From positions 1 to 35,495 of the forward strand of contig NZ_LFIQ01000119.1 in assembly GCF_001189245.1 (NCBI RefSeq): a stretch of DNA of 35,495 nucleotides, given 5' to 3'. The stretch comes from Bradyrhizobium pachyrhizi. GTDB lineage: Bacteria > Pseudomonadota > Alphaproteobacteria > Rhizobiales > Xanthobacteraceae. Every line of letters starts with the position of its first letter. Position 1 is the first letter of the stretch. Made by a program: the position numbers and the translations under genes. This document shows positions 17,009 through 24,039 of the stretch, piece by piece. The notes under the pieces are model-generated. The model was not told the DNA's origin. It made no database searches and was given only the letters and a program-made list of their open reading frames with translations.

Positions 17009-17044
17009 TTGGTAGGTTCTGCCTAAGACGAGATCTCGAAGGTG

Positions 17045-17695
17045 ATGCAAACTGTCAGCTCAAAGGAATGGGACCTAACGGCCCTGGCCGACGACGAGCG
17101 CCGCGCACGACTTCTCAATGCTCCTTCACCACGCGAGCTGATCGAAGCGGTCGTCAAGGACGCTGAGCATTCAGCCAGTCAGGGCAAAGTATGGCTCAGA
17201 TGGGAGCCCGCAATCGATCCAGCTGCTCCACCCGAACTCGCGCGACTCTGGGCGCAAATTCCCGTTGCTGAAGGCGTTTTCGACCAGCTCTTTAACGGTT
17301 ATAGCGGCTACCGTGCTCAATACTATCTTTCACCCAGCGATGGTCTCATTTTCAACCGCGCTATCGTCGACGGCCTCATCCCCGCCGTTAAAGAGGCATA
17401 CGCCATTACTCCCCTTGCCGTACCCTTCGACTTGTTGGAGCAATCTGTTCGTGAGGCGCACTCAAAGATTTGGATATTCAAGGATCAGGACGCATTCGAC
17501 GAGGCACCGGAAAACATTTTGAATCCACCGCGCTGGGTCGCCAACCAAGCGACCCGCGGCCGGCGCATCCCGCTTCCGGCTCACTTGTCGATCGACCTAA
17601 AGGGAACGTTTATCAACCCGATGACGGGAAAGCCGTGGGTGCACGAATATAAGCTCGACCGTGCTGAAGACCTTTATGCGAAAGGGTTTGCTTAA
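17045..17695 (+). CDS. Hypothetical protein, 216 residues
   Basis: ATG 17045 follows GAAGGTG. The protein has a helical N-terminus (LADDERRARLLNAPSPRELI), a middle with a tyrosine-rich segment (FNGYSGYRAQYYLSPSDG) and a C-terminus with PLPAHLSIDLKGTFINPMTG. No motif gives a function. It directly follows repeat R2 and its inverted repeat, as the gene at 13300 follows R1. Downstream (17745-17865) another frame reads FYGRFGDLFRSAGLGGLYNL, which may be a remnant of a second gene. Confidence 0.5.
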   Translation: MQTVSSKEWDLTALADDERRARLLNAPSPRELIEAVVKDAEHSASQGKVWLRWEPAIDPAAPPELARLWAQIPVAEGVFDQLFNGYSGYRAQYYLSPSDGLIFNRAIVDGLIPAVKEAYAITPLAVPFDLLEQSVREAHSKIWIFKDQDAFDEAPENILNPPRWVANQATRGRRIPLPAHLSIDLKGTFINPMTGKPWVHEYKLDRAEDLYAKGFA

Positions 17696-17933
17696 CGCCC
17701 TGGTTGCCGAACGCGCTCAGACGAGGGCCACCAAGGGGGTCATCGGAGACCGATGCGTTCTACGGCCGCTTCGGCGATCTCTTTCGGAGTGCCGGCCTCG
17801 GCGGCCTCTACAACCTTACGGGCTACCTACAGCAAAGCGTACGGGTGTATTTCTGAAGGACATTCTTACTCCATTGGATATCAATACTCCTGGTTCTTGC
17901 TCGACAGCTTCCACGGGGATGTCTTGCGCTAGC

Positions 17934-18050
17934 TCACTTCCGCAAACGCAACCCTACAAACAAAACGACAATAAAAAACGCCGCACCGATCGCGGTCGTT
18001 CCCTGAGCATTGAGGCTTAAAAACCCCAGCGAGACTTCCAACTTATCCAT
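17934..18050 (-). CDS. Single-pass small membrane protein, 38 residues
   Basis: A short frame below usual length cut-offs. ATG 18050 follows AAAAGGAG at good spacing. The product begins MDKLEVSLGFLSLNAQG, has one hydrophobic span (TTAIGAAFFIVVLFVGLRL, 18-36) and ends in RK, so an N-out/C-in single-pass topology is likely. Size, charge pattern and isolation fit a type I toxin-like or regulatory microprotein, but I do not recognise it. Spaced ATGTA/TACAT repeats lie about 110-160 bases upstream. Confidence 0.6.
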   Translation of the reverse strand: MDKLEVSLGFLSLNAQGTTAIGAAFFIVVLFVGLRLRK

Positions 18051-18475
18051 GACACAGCTCTCCTTTTAGAAGGTTTCAGAGCTGTCTTGCGGGGCGATTT
18101 AGATATGTGGACCTTTTCCGGAATGCTTGGCAAGGGGGGCAGTTAGGTAAAATGTAAGCTTGGCCTAGAATGTAGACCGAAACGTACATCCCTATAGACC
18201 AGAACCTACATTTGCGTGGTCATTGCTGTGAACATGCAAAGTACGCCGTGCAATTAATTGCATTGGTCGTTGCGATGAGGCGAGCGTTCGGCCCCCTGTT
18301 GAACGAGTGATTCGCGATGCACATGGCCCACGCGCAGCACATTTTCACAAGCGATGAAGCGCGATGAAAGGCCGGCGCGAAGACAGAGGCCGGCAAAAGT
18401 GCAGCCGCAGGAGCGTCAGCATAGCGCCGCACAGCGGGACGCGGGACCGACTGCAACGACGAGACCGGTTAACAA
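18051..18475. other. Gene-poor stretch before repeat S2
   Basis: I see no supported gene. Minus-strand frames (18220-18456 and 18345-18788) have low-complexity, Arg/Ser/Pro-rich translations, no ribosome binding sites, and run through the S2 repeat. The stretch holds the leader of the small membrane gene and the ATGTA/TACAT cluster. Confidence 0.5.
18155..18215. promoter_or_regulatory. Cluster of ATGTA/TACAT repeats, candidate operator
   Basis: Two ATGTA and two TACAT copies occur in about 60 bases with spacers of roughly 13, 10 and 17 bases, so the inner pair and the outer pair each form an inverted repeat. It lies between the 38-residue membrane gene and repeat S2. A dimeric regulator site is plausible; no bound protein can be named. 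Confidence 0.35.
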
Positions 18476-18617
18476 GGCACCCGGTGCGCGCCTTAGTGAT
18501 AGCGATGCCGTAGGCAAAGGCGTGACCGAGTGCCTCCGGCGAGGAGTTCAAAAGCGCTTCGCGTGAGGGATTGTGACCCGAATGGGCGGAGACGGCGAAG
18601 CGGCTCCGGGCGCAGCC
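18476..18617. repeat. S2 copy of structured repeat S
   Basis: Similar to S1 (14204-14360). It has GCCGTAGGC where S1 has GCCGAAGGC (same stem, different loop), CCTCCGGCGAGG as a hairpin, GGGATTGTGACCCG and ATGGGCGGAGAC. The ends GGCACCCGGTGCGC and GCTCCGGGCGCAGCC are again partly complementary. Stems kept while loops vary suggest selection on structure. Confidence 0.65.
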
Positions 18618-18653
18618 TAAAGCCCGACCCGGCGGGACACGCCCAAAATCAAA

Positions 18654-18677
18654 GAGGCTCCCCCGTGGGAGAGCCTC
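18654..18677 (-). terminator. Terminator of the small minus-strand operon
   Basis: GAGGCTC (18654-18660) pairs with GAGCCTC (18671-18677), with further CCC/GGG pairing inside. Read on the minus strand the hairpin is followed by TTTGATTTT. It overlaps the stop of the 62-residue gene. Confidence 0.7.
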
Positions 18678-18864
18678 AGCATTTCGCAAACAGGATGAAG
18701 GCGGCGGCGAAGCGCTGCCGGGATTCTGCCTCCTGCGGCAGCGCAATCGCCCCTTCAACGACAAGCTGGGCTTCCGCCAGCGCTTCAACGGCGCGGATGA
18801 ATTGGTCCTTGCGCCATTCGGGCCAAGACGTCTGATCGATCAAGCCATAGACCGCGTCCAGCAC
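18676..18864 (-). CDS. Small hypothetical protein, 62 residues
   Basis: A helical protein with PEWRKDQFIRAVEALAEAQL and a C-terminal FAAAFILFAKC. The only in-frame start is GTG 18864, about 30 bases after the stop of the upstream gene, with no strong ribosome binding site, so translation may depend on coupling. It is the second gene of a two-gene operon ended by a terminator that overlaps its stop codon. Family not recognised. Confidence 0.5.
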   Translation of the reverse strand: MLDAVYGLIDQTSWPEWRKDQFIRAVEALAEAQLVVEGAIALPQEAESRQRFAAAFILFAKC

Positions 18865-18893
18865 CGCATTGGCTTCAACGAGCGAAACCGTAT

Positions 18894-19094
18894 CTAGTCG
18901 CCCTCCTGGTCGCCTTGCGGCTTCGGTTCACGCAGGACGATCTTGCCCGACACCGCAACGCCCGGTGCGATCACGATGTTGAAGCCCTTGCCGTCGTCGT
19001 TCGGCCACGCGGCACCTATCCGGGTCCACGTCGCTTTCCTGCCGTCACCGCTGACAGCGAATGCGTCATGCGAGGGCAGCTTGCTCTCGGCCAT
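18894..19094 (-). CDS. Small conserved plasmid-type protein, 66 residues
   Basis: Begins MAESKLPSHDAFAVSGDG, continues with ATWTRIGAAWPNDDGKGFN and ends IVLREPKPQGDQEGD. I recall this beta-rich family as a small uncharacterised protein in proteobacterial plasmids and integrative elements; no function is known to me. AAAAGGAAAACC precedes ATG 19094. It is divergent from the zinc-ribbon gene at 19299 and shares the intergenic region with it. Confidence 0.7.
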   Translation of the reverse strand: MAESKLPSHDAFAVSGDGRKATWTRIGAAWPNDDGKGFNIVIAPGVAVSGKIVLREPKPQGDQEGD

Positions 19095-19298
19095 CGGTTT
19101 TCCTTTTCAAACGAGAGGTGTTTCCAGCGGAACGCTGTGCTCCGATGCTGACGCAACTTGACGGGCCGTAAAGCCGTCAGGTGCTTTTGTTGCCTAGCCA
19201 CCAGGCATGTATCAGCGCTCAGCGCGGGGCTTTTGCAGCCAAGCGGCGCAAGATTCCACCACTGCAACTCATCTTCATCCCATTTCCCGGAGACGCCC

Positions 19299-19487
19299 AT
19301 GGCGATCGACGATGCACGTCCGTGCCCTTGCGGGTCCGGGCTTCTTTCCCGCTGGGCCAATGATGCCCGCGGTATTCCTCTGGCGCGGGTCTGCCCCAAG
19401 TGCGAGGACGAGAAGCTCAGCCACTACCGGCCGGAGGTGCTCACCAACAGCAACTACGACGCCGACGAGGACATCGATGGCGATTAA
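19299..19487 (+). CDS. Small zinc-ribbon-like protein, 62 residues
   Basis: ATG 19299 follows CGGAGACGCCC. The protein has CPCGSG at 9-14 and CPKCEDEKLSHYRP near 32-45, so four cysteines in two CxC/CxxC knuckles probably bind one zinc. It ends in an acidic tail (DADEDIDGD). The family is familiar from rhizobial-type plasmids but uncharacterised. The next gene starts inside its last codons in another frame (11-base overlap), indicating translational coupling. Confidence 0.7.
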   Translation: MAIDDARPCPCGSGLLSRWANDARGIPLARVCPKCEDEKLSHYRPEVLTNSNYDADEDIDGD

Positions 19488-19683
19488 CATGCATCGCCAT
19501 TGGTACCGCTGCACGGGAGATCACCTGATGCAGTGGACGAAGGAAAGTCCCGAACCGCAGAACTCCCCTTGCCCGACCTGCGGACTTCTCTACTTCCCCT
19601 GGGCATCCGAGGACATGACGACCGCCAAGTTCAAATCCGACAACGGCATCGTCAGCGATCCCCAGCTCGACCTGTTCAAATGA
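19477..19683 (+). CDS. Second small zinc-ribbon-like protein, 68 residues
   Basis: Starts at ATG 19477 within the end of the previous gene; GACGAGGA lies just upstream, and an alternative ATG at 19489 exists. It carries HRHWYRCTGDHLMQW and CPTCGLLYFPW, suggesting a Cys/His metal site, and ends DPQLDLFK. The overlap with the first zinc-ribbon gene suggests coordinated production. A strong hairpin follows 20 bases after the stop. Function unknown. Confidence 0.65.
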   Translation: MAINMHRHWYRCTGDHLMQWTKESPEPQNSPCPTCGLLYFPWASEDMTTAKFKSDNGIVSDPQLDLFK

Positions 19684-19704
19684 TGAAGACGATAAGACGA
19701 AAAG

Positions 19705-19727
19705 AAGGGCGCCATGCGGGCGCCCTT
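19705..19727 (+). terminator. Hairpin terminator after zinc-ribbon operon
   Basis: AAGGGCGCC (19705-19713) and GGCGCCCTT (19719-19727) form a perfect 9-bp stem with loop ATGCG, followed by CGCGTTT. The T-run is short. Confidence 0.65.
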
Positions 19728-19799
19728 CGCGTTTCAGCTCGGCCATCGTGTCCACGATTTCACGATTCCACGATTGTACGACGGGACGCAGTGCGGGGC

Positions 19800-19980
19800 G
19801 CCGGGGTGTCCCCGGCCGCGCGTGGTGTGGAGGCCCGCGCGAGGCCTCCGCTGGCCGCTGGGTGGCGAAGCCCTAAGCGGCCACGAGAAGGGTTCGGGGA
19901 GGCCCCCTCCCCGATGCCGGCGCGCCGGCACTCGCGCTGCAAGCGCCCTCACTACAGTCAAAGACCAGTAGTGAGGGCGC
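19800..19980. other. Hairpin-dense non-coding stretch (six hairpins in ~180 bases)
   Basis: Successive perfect stems: GCCGGGG/CCCCGGC (19800-19816), GGAGGCC/GGCCTCC (19829-19849), TGGCCGCT/AGCGGCCA (19852-19883), CGGGGAGG/CCTCCCCG (19895-19913), the 16-base palindrome TGCCGGCGCGCCGGCA (19915-19930), and GCGCCCTCACTAC/GTAGTGAGGGCGC (19943-19955, 19968-19980). No frame across it looks coding. Single-strand DNA or RNA folding must be extensive, so an origin, transfer, recombination or ncRNA role is possible. Confidence 0.6.
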
Positions 19981-20176
19981 GCGCCACACGCCCGGCGCTA
20001 AGTTTGTCGGACAGCTTCCCTCCACGGTTGCACAATCATTCCGCACGCCGGGCTGATTAGGCACGGGCTCTGCAACGGCCAAGTGCCAGCGAGTGCCAGA
20101 AGTAATTCGCCAGGCCGTACGACAAGACGAACCATCCCCGGCCGAGAGGCCACAACCGTTTCAAAGGAGCAAGATA

Positions 20177-20464
20177 ATGTCCACACGACGAACACGAGCT
20201 GGGTTTGTCCCAGCAATCCCGCCGCCAGTGCAACCCCACGGGCAATGCCGGAGGCACGCCGATACGAGGCAAGTAATGACAAGGAAGCGCAACAACTCGG
20301 CAATGCCAACGCACAGCATGGAAGGAGCTGGCCGCATTCCCGGTAGCGAACCGATCACAGACCAAACGAGACAACGCGGCGTCGCTCGCCGCATTGGAAC
20401 GACCAACCCGCCAGTAGGGCGGGCCGCGTCATGCCAAGGCTTTCGCGGCGGTCATAAACACTAA
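20177..20464 (+). CDS. Doubtful 95-residue frame upstream of the recombinase
   Basis: ATG 20177 follows AAAGGAGCAAGATA, a strong ribosome binding site, and the frame stays open to within 14 bases of the recombinase gene. The product (MSTRRTRAGFVPAIPPPVQP...) is basic and low in hydrophobics with no recognisable fold. The ribosome binding site and position argue for a leader or small gene; the composition argues against. Confidence 0.3.
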   Translation: MSTRRTRAGFVPAIPPPVQPHGQCRRHADTRQVMTRKRNNSAMPTHSMEGAGRIPGSEPITDQTRQRGVARRIGTTNPPVGRAASCQGFRGGHKH

Positions 20465-20478
20465 CGAAGGCAACGACG

Positions 20479-21384
20479 ATGGACGCGCTCTCATTCGACC
20501 TGAAAACCATCACCCTGAGCGATGGTGTCGGGTCGTATCTCACGCGCAGCCAACGGCACCGGGGCTTGCAGCTGATGGCGCGCGACCTCCGTGCGCTCGG
20601 CTTCAGGCTCCCTGCCGCGTCGTCACTGAAACCGCGCCATGTCGAGGCGCTCGTCGGCCATTGGCGATCCTCGGGACTTTCCGCCGGCACCATGAAAAAC
20701 CGCATGGGCTGGCTGCGCTGGTGGGCCGGTCGGGTCCGAAAACCCAACGTGGTCCCGCGTGACAACGATAGCGCCGGCATTGAGAGGCGTTCCGCCTTCA
20801 ACGGCAACCGCGCCCACACCACCTCCACCGACAAGCTTGCCGCCCTGCCCTATCGCGTGCGCCTCGCGCTGCGTTTGCAAATGGCCTTTGGCATGCGGCT
20901 GGAAGAGAGTTTGAAATTCCGCGTGAGCCAGGCCGACAACGGGGATCGGCTGGCGATGCAATCCAGCTGGTGCAAAGGCGGCCGGGCGCGGGAGATCCCC
21001 GTGGTCCATCCGCGTCAACGAACGCTGCTCGATGAGCTGCGCAAGGCCTGCGGCGACGGTTCACTTATTCCGCAAGGTCAACGCTACATTGATTTTCGCA
21101 AAGAGGTCGAGCATGTGACGTGGGGCGCCGGCATCCGCAATTTGCACGGTCATCGGCATTGGTACGCCCAGTGGCGCTACCAGGGCTTGACCGGTCGCCC
21201 CTGCCCCGCTGCCGGCGGCCCGACCTATGAGCGCATGAGCCGTATCGAGAAAGCCGCTGACTTCCGCGCCCGAATGCAGATTTCAAACGAGCTGGGACAT
21301 GGTCGGCTGGCCGTCACCGACACCTATCTTGGCAGTCGCTTCGCAAAGGCGCAGAATCGACGCGATGAAACTAAATCTAGCTAA
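20479..21384 (+). CDS. Tyrosine recombinase, Phage_integr_N/Integrase_1 type
   Basis: A 301-residue protein. The N-terminal SAM-like DNA-binding domain (about 15-110) has LKPRHVEALVGHWRSSGLSA, which I associate with the integrase-domain family found in integrative conjugative elements. Catalytic candidates are Arg in FGMRLEESLKFR, Lys in WCKGGRAREIP, the HGHRHWYAQWRY segment, His in ELGHGRLAV, and Tyr in TDTYLGS. It begins 14 bases after the doubtful frame at 20177, and its last 20 bases overlap the 102-residue gene. It is not next to a tRNA, so it may act on an internal plasmid or element site rather than a chromosomal att. Confidence 0.8.
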   Translation: MDALSFDLKTITLSDGVGSYLTRSQRHRGLQLMARDLRALGFRLPAASSLKPRHVEALVGHWRSSGLSAGTMKNRMGWLRWWAGRVRKPNVVPRDNDSAGIERRSAFNGNRAHTTSTDKLAALPYRVRLALRLQMAFGMRLEESLKFRVSQADNGDRLAMQSSWCKGGRAREIPVVHPRQRTLLDELRKACGDGSLIPQGQRYIDFRKEVEHVTWGAGIRNLHGHRHWYAQWRYQGLTGRPCPAAGGPTYERMSRIEKAADFRARMQISNELGHGRLAVTDTYLGSRFAKAQNRRDETKSS

Positions 21385-21673
21385 GCTCGTCCCTGAGCTT
21401 GAAAAGTCCTATGCGATAGCATTGGAGAACCTGGCGGCGACGCAGCTGCGCAGCGATAAGATCAAGATGGCATTGCACAATGCCGCCAAGAACGGGCACA
21501 GAGCGCTGCGCATTCGATTGCCCGATGGCATTGATCTCAGGAAAACGGACGGCGCCGTGGCATTCGAGGAATGGGTCAAGGAAAACGGCTTGACGCGGGA
21601 ATGGCAAAGCCGCGTCGCAACCACAGAAGATGGACGGCAGGCCACCGGCTTTGACGTCGAGATTTCCTGGTAG
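21365..21673 (+). CDS. Hypothetical protein overlapping the recombinase gene
   Basis: A 102-residue protein from ATG 21365, 20 bases before the recombinase stop, so the two are translationally coupled. It has a helical N-terminus (LAKLVPELEKSYAIALENLA) and then a small alpha/beta part (ALRIRLPDGIDLRKTDGA, FDVEISW). No catalytic motif is visible. Coupling suggests a recombination accessory role, which is only an inference. An upstream start at 21299 is less likely because it lies deep in the recombinase gene. Confidence 0.6.
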   Translation: MKLNLAKLVPELEKSYAIALENLAATQLRSDKIKMALHNAAKNGHRALRIRLPDGIDLRKTDGAVAFEEWVKENGLTREWQSRVATTEDGRQATGFDVEISW

Positions 21674-21701
21674 GCGCATCGTCGCAAGCGTAGATTCGAT
21701 T

Positions 21702-22667
21702 TCACTGACGCACTTCGCGCAACAAAAAAGTCACTTTATACCCGCTAGCATGTCGATTCACGAGAAAGTATCGCCGAATCAAGAGATTCATTACTCCAGT
21801 TCCCCCAGACGAGTATGGGACACCGCCATCGCTCTTGATGTCCAGAGATAGATAGTAGGTACAGTCTCGTTGGGCTTTATCCTTGGTCGTCGGTATTGGA
21901 TACTCTCCGTCCTCCCCCCTACACTTCTCAGAGACCTCCCAGTTTTGCTTTACGGACAGGTCTTGATTCACTATGTCGATGAAAACAACTCGTCCGTCGT
22001 ATTTATTCAGGACATCGATCGCTGCTTCGTTCTCCTTTGAATAGTAGGTAGTTGCAAGACTCACCCTGGGTATTTCCGCTTGCGGCATTCTCGGGATAGC
22101 GAGCGCGGACTCCATTCGCTTCGTGGTATCGTCAATTGTTGCGACGGTTGTGTTAATGCTGCCGAGCCGAGCCGCTATTCCCTGAAGTTCATTCTGAATT
22201 GTGGTGATCGACGGAATTTCTGTTGCCACGAAACCCTTTGTCTCCGCGGCGGCCAACTTCTGAATTCCCACCGTAAGTCCCAAGCACACCGTAAGAATGA
22301 GCGAAGCTATACAAGGAAAAGCACAGCGGCGGCCGCATTGAGGACACACGGCTATTATCGCCGCGAGAGCTAGGAAGCTAGCTCCGAACACAATAAGCCC
22401 AATAGAAGCGATCGGAGCCAGAACGGTAGCGACGTCAGCGACGAGGCCAATCAGCGGCCCGACGATTGCAATGAAACTCCATCGCCGATTGCGTAAGTCA
22501 TCAAACCCGTCTCGACCAAAAATGTGGAGGCCGAGGGCTGACAGCATCCCGCTGGCTTCGCCGGCCGGTTCGACACTACGCCCATAGATCTCTTCGATAT
22601 CGTCCGGGTTAGACAAATGAAACTCCAAATAGCGCCAAATGACTTGATAACAAAAAAGGTCACTCAC
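21702..22667 (-). CDS. Membrane protein with coiled coil and soluble C-terminal domain
   Basis: A 321-residue protein. Three hydrophobic spans lie at about 64-82, 84-107 and 115-134 (IASLILTVCLGLTVGI), with a CPQCGRRC loop between the second and third. After these comes a heptad-like segment (IPSITTIQNELQGIAARLGS, about 150-175) and then a ~140-residue soluble domain with LNKYDGRVVFIDIVNQDLSV. GTG 22667 overlaps the stop of the small upstream frame (GTGA), so they are coupled. No family is recognised. A membrane-anchored sensor or effector layout is possible. Confidence 0.55.
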   Translation of the reverse strand: MSDLFCYQVIWRYLEFHLSNPDDIEEIYGRSVEPAGEASGMLSALGLHIFGRDGFDDLRNRRWSFIAIVGPLIGLVADVATVLAPIASIGLIVFGASFLALAAIIAVCPQCGRRCAFPCIASLILTVCLGLTVGIQKLAAAETKGFVATEIPSITTIQNELQGIAARLGSINTTVATIDDTTKRMESALAIPRMPQAEIPRVSLATTYYSKENEAAIDVLNKYDGRVVFIDIVNQDLSVKQNWEVSEKCRGEDGEYPIPTTKDKAQRDCTYYLSLDIKSDGGVPYSSGGTGVMNLLIRRYFLVNRHASGYKVTFLLREVRQ

Positions 22668-22845
22668 GTGACCTTCTCCGAAAATGTAATGTCGCGCGGG
22701 GCGCGTTTCGCTGCTCGTAACGCCAGGGCAACGTAAATCAGTGAAGCTATTGCGTTGGGCGCAGCAAAAAGCGGCTGACCGACGAACGAGAAGTATACCG
22801 CGAAGCCTGCAAAGCGAAAGCTATAACAAGGTAGTAACGGGTCAT
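22664..22845 (-). pseudogene. Small two-span membrane protein gene, apparently frameshifted
   Basis: ATG 22845 follows GGAGAGC and encodes MTRYYLVIAF, a hydrophobic start, but that frame soon becomes hydrophilic and stops. A neighbouring frame from about 22820 continues FRFAGFAVYFSFVGQP and IASLIYVALALRAAKRAP, clearly membrane-like, and ends in a GTGA overlap with the next gene. Joining them by a one-base shift gives a sensible ~60-residue two-span protein. It is either a decayed gene, a programmed shift or an assembly error. Confidence 0.45.
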
Positions 22846-22862
22846 GCTGCTCTCCAAGTGGA

Positions 22863-22886
22863 GCTCTCCCGCACGCTCGGGAGAGC
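22863..22886 (-). promoter_or_regulatory. Leader hairpin before small membrane gene
   Basis: GCTCTCCCG (22863-22871) and CGGGAGAGC (22878-22886) form a perfect 9-bp stem with a six-base loop, ending 17 bases upstream of the start at 22845. The downstream ribosome binding site GGAGAGC repeats part of the stem, so alternative pairing could hide it. Confidence 0.45.
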
Positions 22887-23032
22887 GTTGTGCGGAAGTC
22901 GCTCGCCCCTGGAGGGCGAAACGGAATACGTGATTGCCTACTAGTATTGGGCAAGAAGCTTTGTTTTCAAGTGCCCCCGCGGCGGCCCACAATGGGAGGC
23001 ATTTAGCAACACACTAGCGTACTGCTACGCTG

Positions 23033-23389
23033 CTACAGCAGCCCGGGATGGCCTGATCGCTCCAGATATTCCCGCAAAGCATCGAGGTAAATATCATGCG
23101 GCTTGCGATCAGTGATGAAGGCAATCTCCTTCATCTTCTTCTTGGCTTTCGGCGGCAGGTACAACATCACGCGCTTGTAAGTTGCCCGCACTGTCCCCCC
23201 TTGCCGCTTCGTATCTGTGCGACCCTCGTCCGCTACCGGCTCGCAGCCAGGCGCGGCCGTTTCGGATAGAATCTCGACCACATTGTCATCCTGTACGACC
23301 GCCAACTGAACGGGTTTTGGCCGCAGCAACCCATCCAAACCCGCCGCTGCGGCTACGGCGTTACGCGCGGCGTCGCTCTTGCTGCTCAC
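23033..23389 (-). CDS. Small partition partner of ParA
   Basis: A 118-residue protein. GTG 23389 follows AAGGAGAAGACTG and lies inside the end of parA (29-base overlap), the usual arrangement for a par operon. The N-terminal 70 residues look flexible. The C-terminal ~50 (TYKRVMLYLPPKAKKKMKEI, then DIYLDALREYLERSG) have the strand-helix-helix order of a ribbon-helix-helix protein. Role inferred from position: it binds the centromere and stimulates ParA. GCAG-rich repeats follow directly after its stop and precede parA. Confidence 0.65.
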   Translation of the reverse strand: MSSKSDAARNAVAAAAGLDGLLRPKPVQLAVVQDDNVVEILSETAAPGCEPVADEGRTDTKRQGGTVRATYKRVMLYLPPKAKKKMKEIAFITDRKPHDIYLDALREYLERSGHPGLL

Positions 23390-24023
23390 CAGTCTTCTCC
23401 TTGTTGACACGTTTCCTGCACCAGGCCCAGAACTCGGCAATCTCCTCGGCGGCCTTCGATCCCGGCGCATGTTCATTGACGCCGAGCCCCAAAGCGTAGC
23501 TGTACTGAAAGTCCATGCGTGAGGCCAAAGAGACCGGGACCACTGGCCCGCTTTGAGCGAGGCCCGTCATGACAGCCGACGTAAGCTTGGCGGCTTTGTT
23601 CGGCGCGGCTTGATTAACCACCAGCGCGAAGTCGCGGCGCATCGTGTGCAAAGCGGCCATCGTGGTGCGCGTGGCGTGTAGGTCAGGGCCGGCGGGCCGT
23701 ACCGGGATTAGGCACAGGTCAGCGACCCGCATTGCGGCCCGGGTGGCGTGACCATCCTCCCCCTTGGTATCGATCACGACCAGCGAGAAACCCGCCTCTT
23801 GTAGCATGGTAAGGGTTTTTGTGAGATCGGCCGCGGACTCGTGAGCGACAACGGGCGGCGTTTCCGCCGTTCGAGTATCAAACCAGTTGGTCACTGTGCC
23901 TTGGGGATCGAGATCGATGAGGCAGGCCTTCTCGCCCGTGGCCTCCGCGGCCACCGCGAGGTTGATGGCGAGCATGCTCTTACCCGTGCCACCCTTTTGA
24001 TTGACGAAGCTGACGATTTTCAT
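23361..24023 (-). CDS. parA: ParA-family partition ATPase
   Basis: A 220-residue ATPase with the deviant Walker A KGGTGKS at 10-16, the second motif LIDLDPQGTVTNWF near 35-48 and LVVIDTKGEDGHAT near 80-93. It has no N-terminal DNA-binding domain, so it is the short type Ib form, fitting a small RHH partner. ParA proteins use ATP on nucleoid DNA to position plasmid copies (family knowledge). It is transcribed away from the replication gene, and the intervening 460 bases hold repeats likely to be the centromere and promoter. Confidence 0.9.
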   Translation of the reverse strand: MKIVSFVNQKGGTGKSMLAINLAVAAEATGEKACLIDLDPQGTVTNWFDTRTAETPPVVAHESAADLTKTLTMLQEAGFSLVVIDTKGEDGHATRAAMRVADLCLIPVRPAGPDLHATRTTMAALHTMRRDFALVVNQAAPNKAAKLTSAVMTGLAQSGPVVPVSLASRMDFQYSYALGLGVNEHAPGSKAAEEIAEFWAWCRKRVNKEKTGEQQERRRA

Positions 24024-24039
24024 GCGCCCACCCTAGTGC

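Noticed and set aside
18476..18617. Repeat S as an integron attC site
   Set aside because: The length and folded form are suggestive, but I cannot find matching RYYYAAC and GTTRRRY core sites at its ends, and no integron integrase is in the window.
18220..18788. Minus-strand frames of 78 and 147 residues
   Set aside because: They run through repeat S2 and the terminator, have low-complexity Arg/Ser/Pro-rich products and no start signal; they look like translations of a structured non-coding repeat.
19943..19980. Reading the 13-bp inverted repeat as a terminator
   Set aside because: It has no T-run on either strand and sits in a row of similar hairpins far from a gene end, so it was kept as part of the hairpin cluster.
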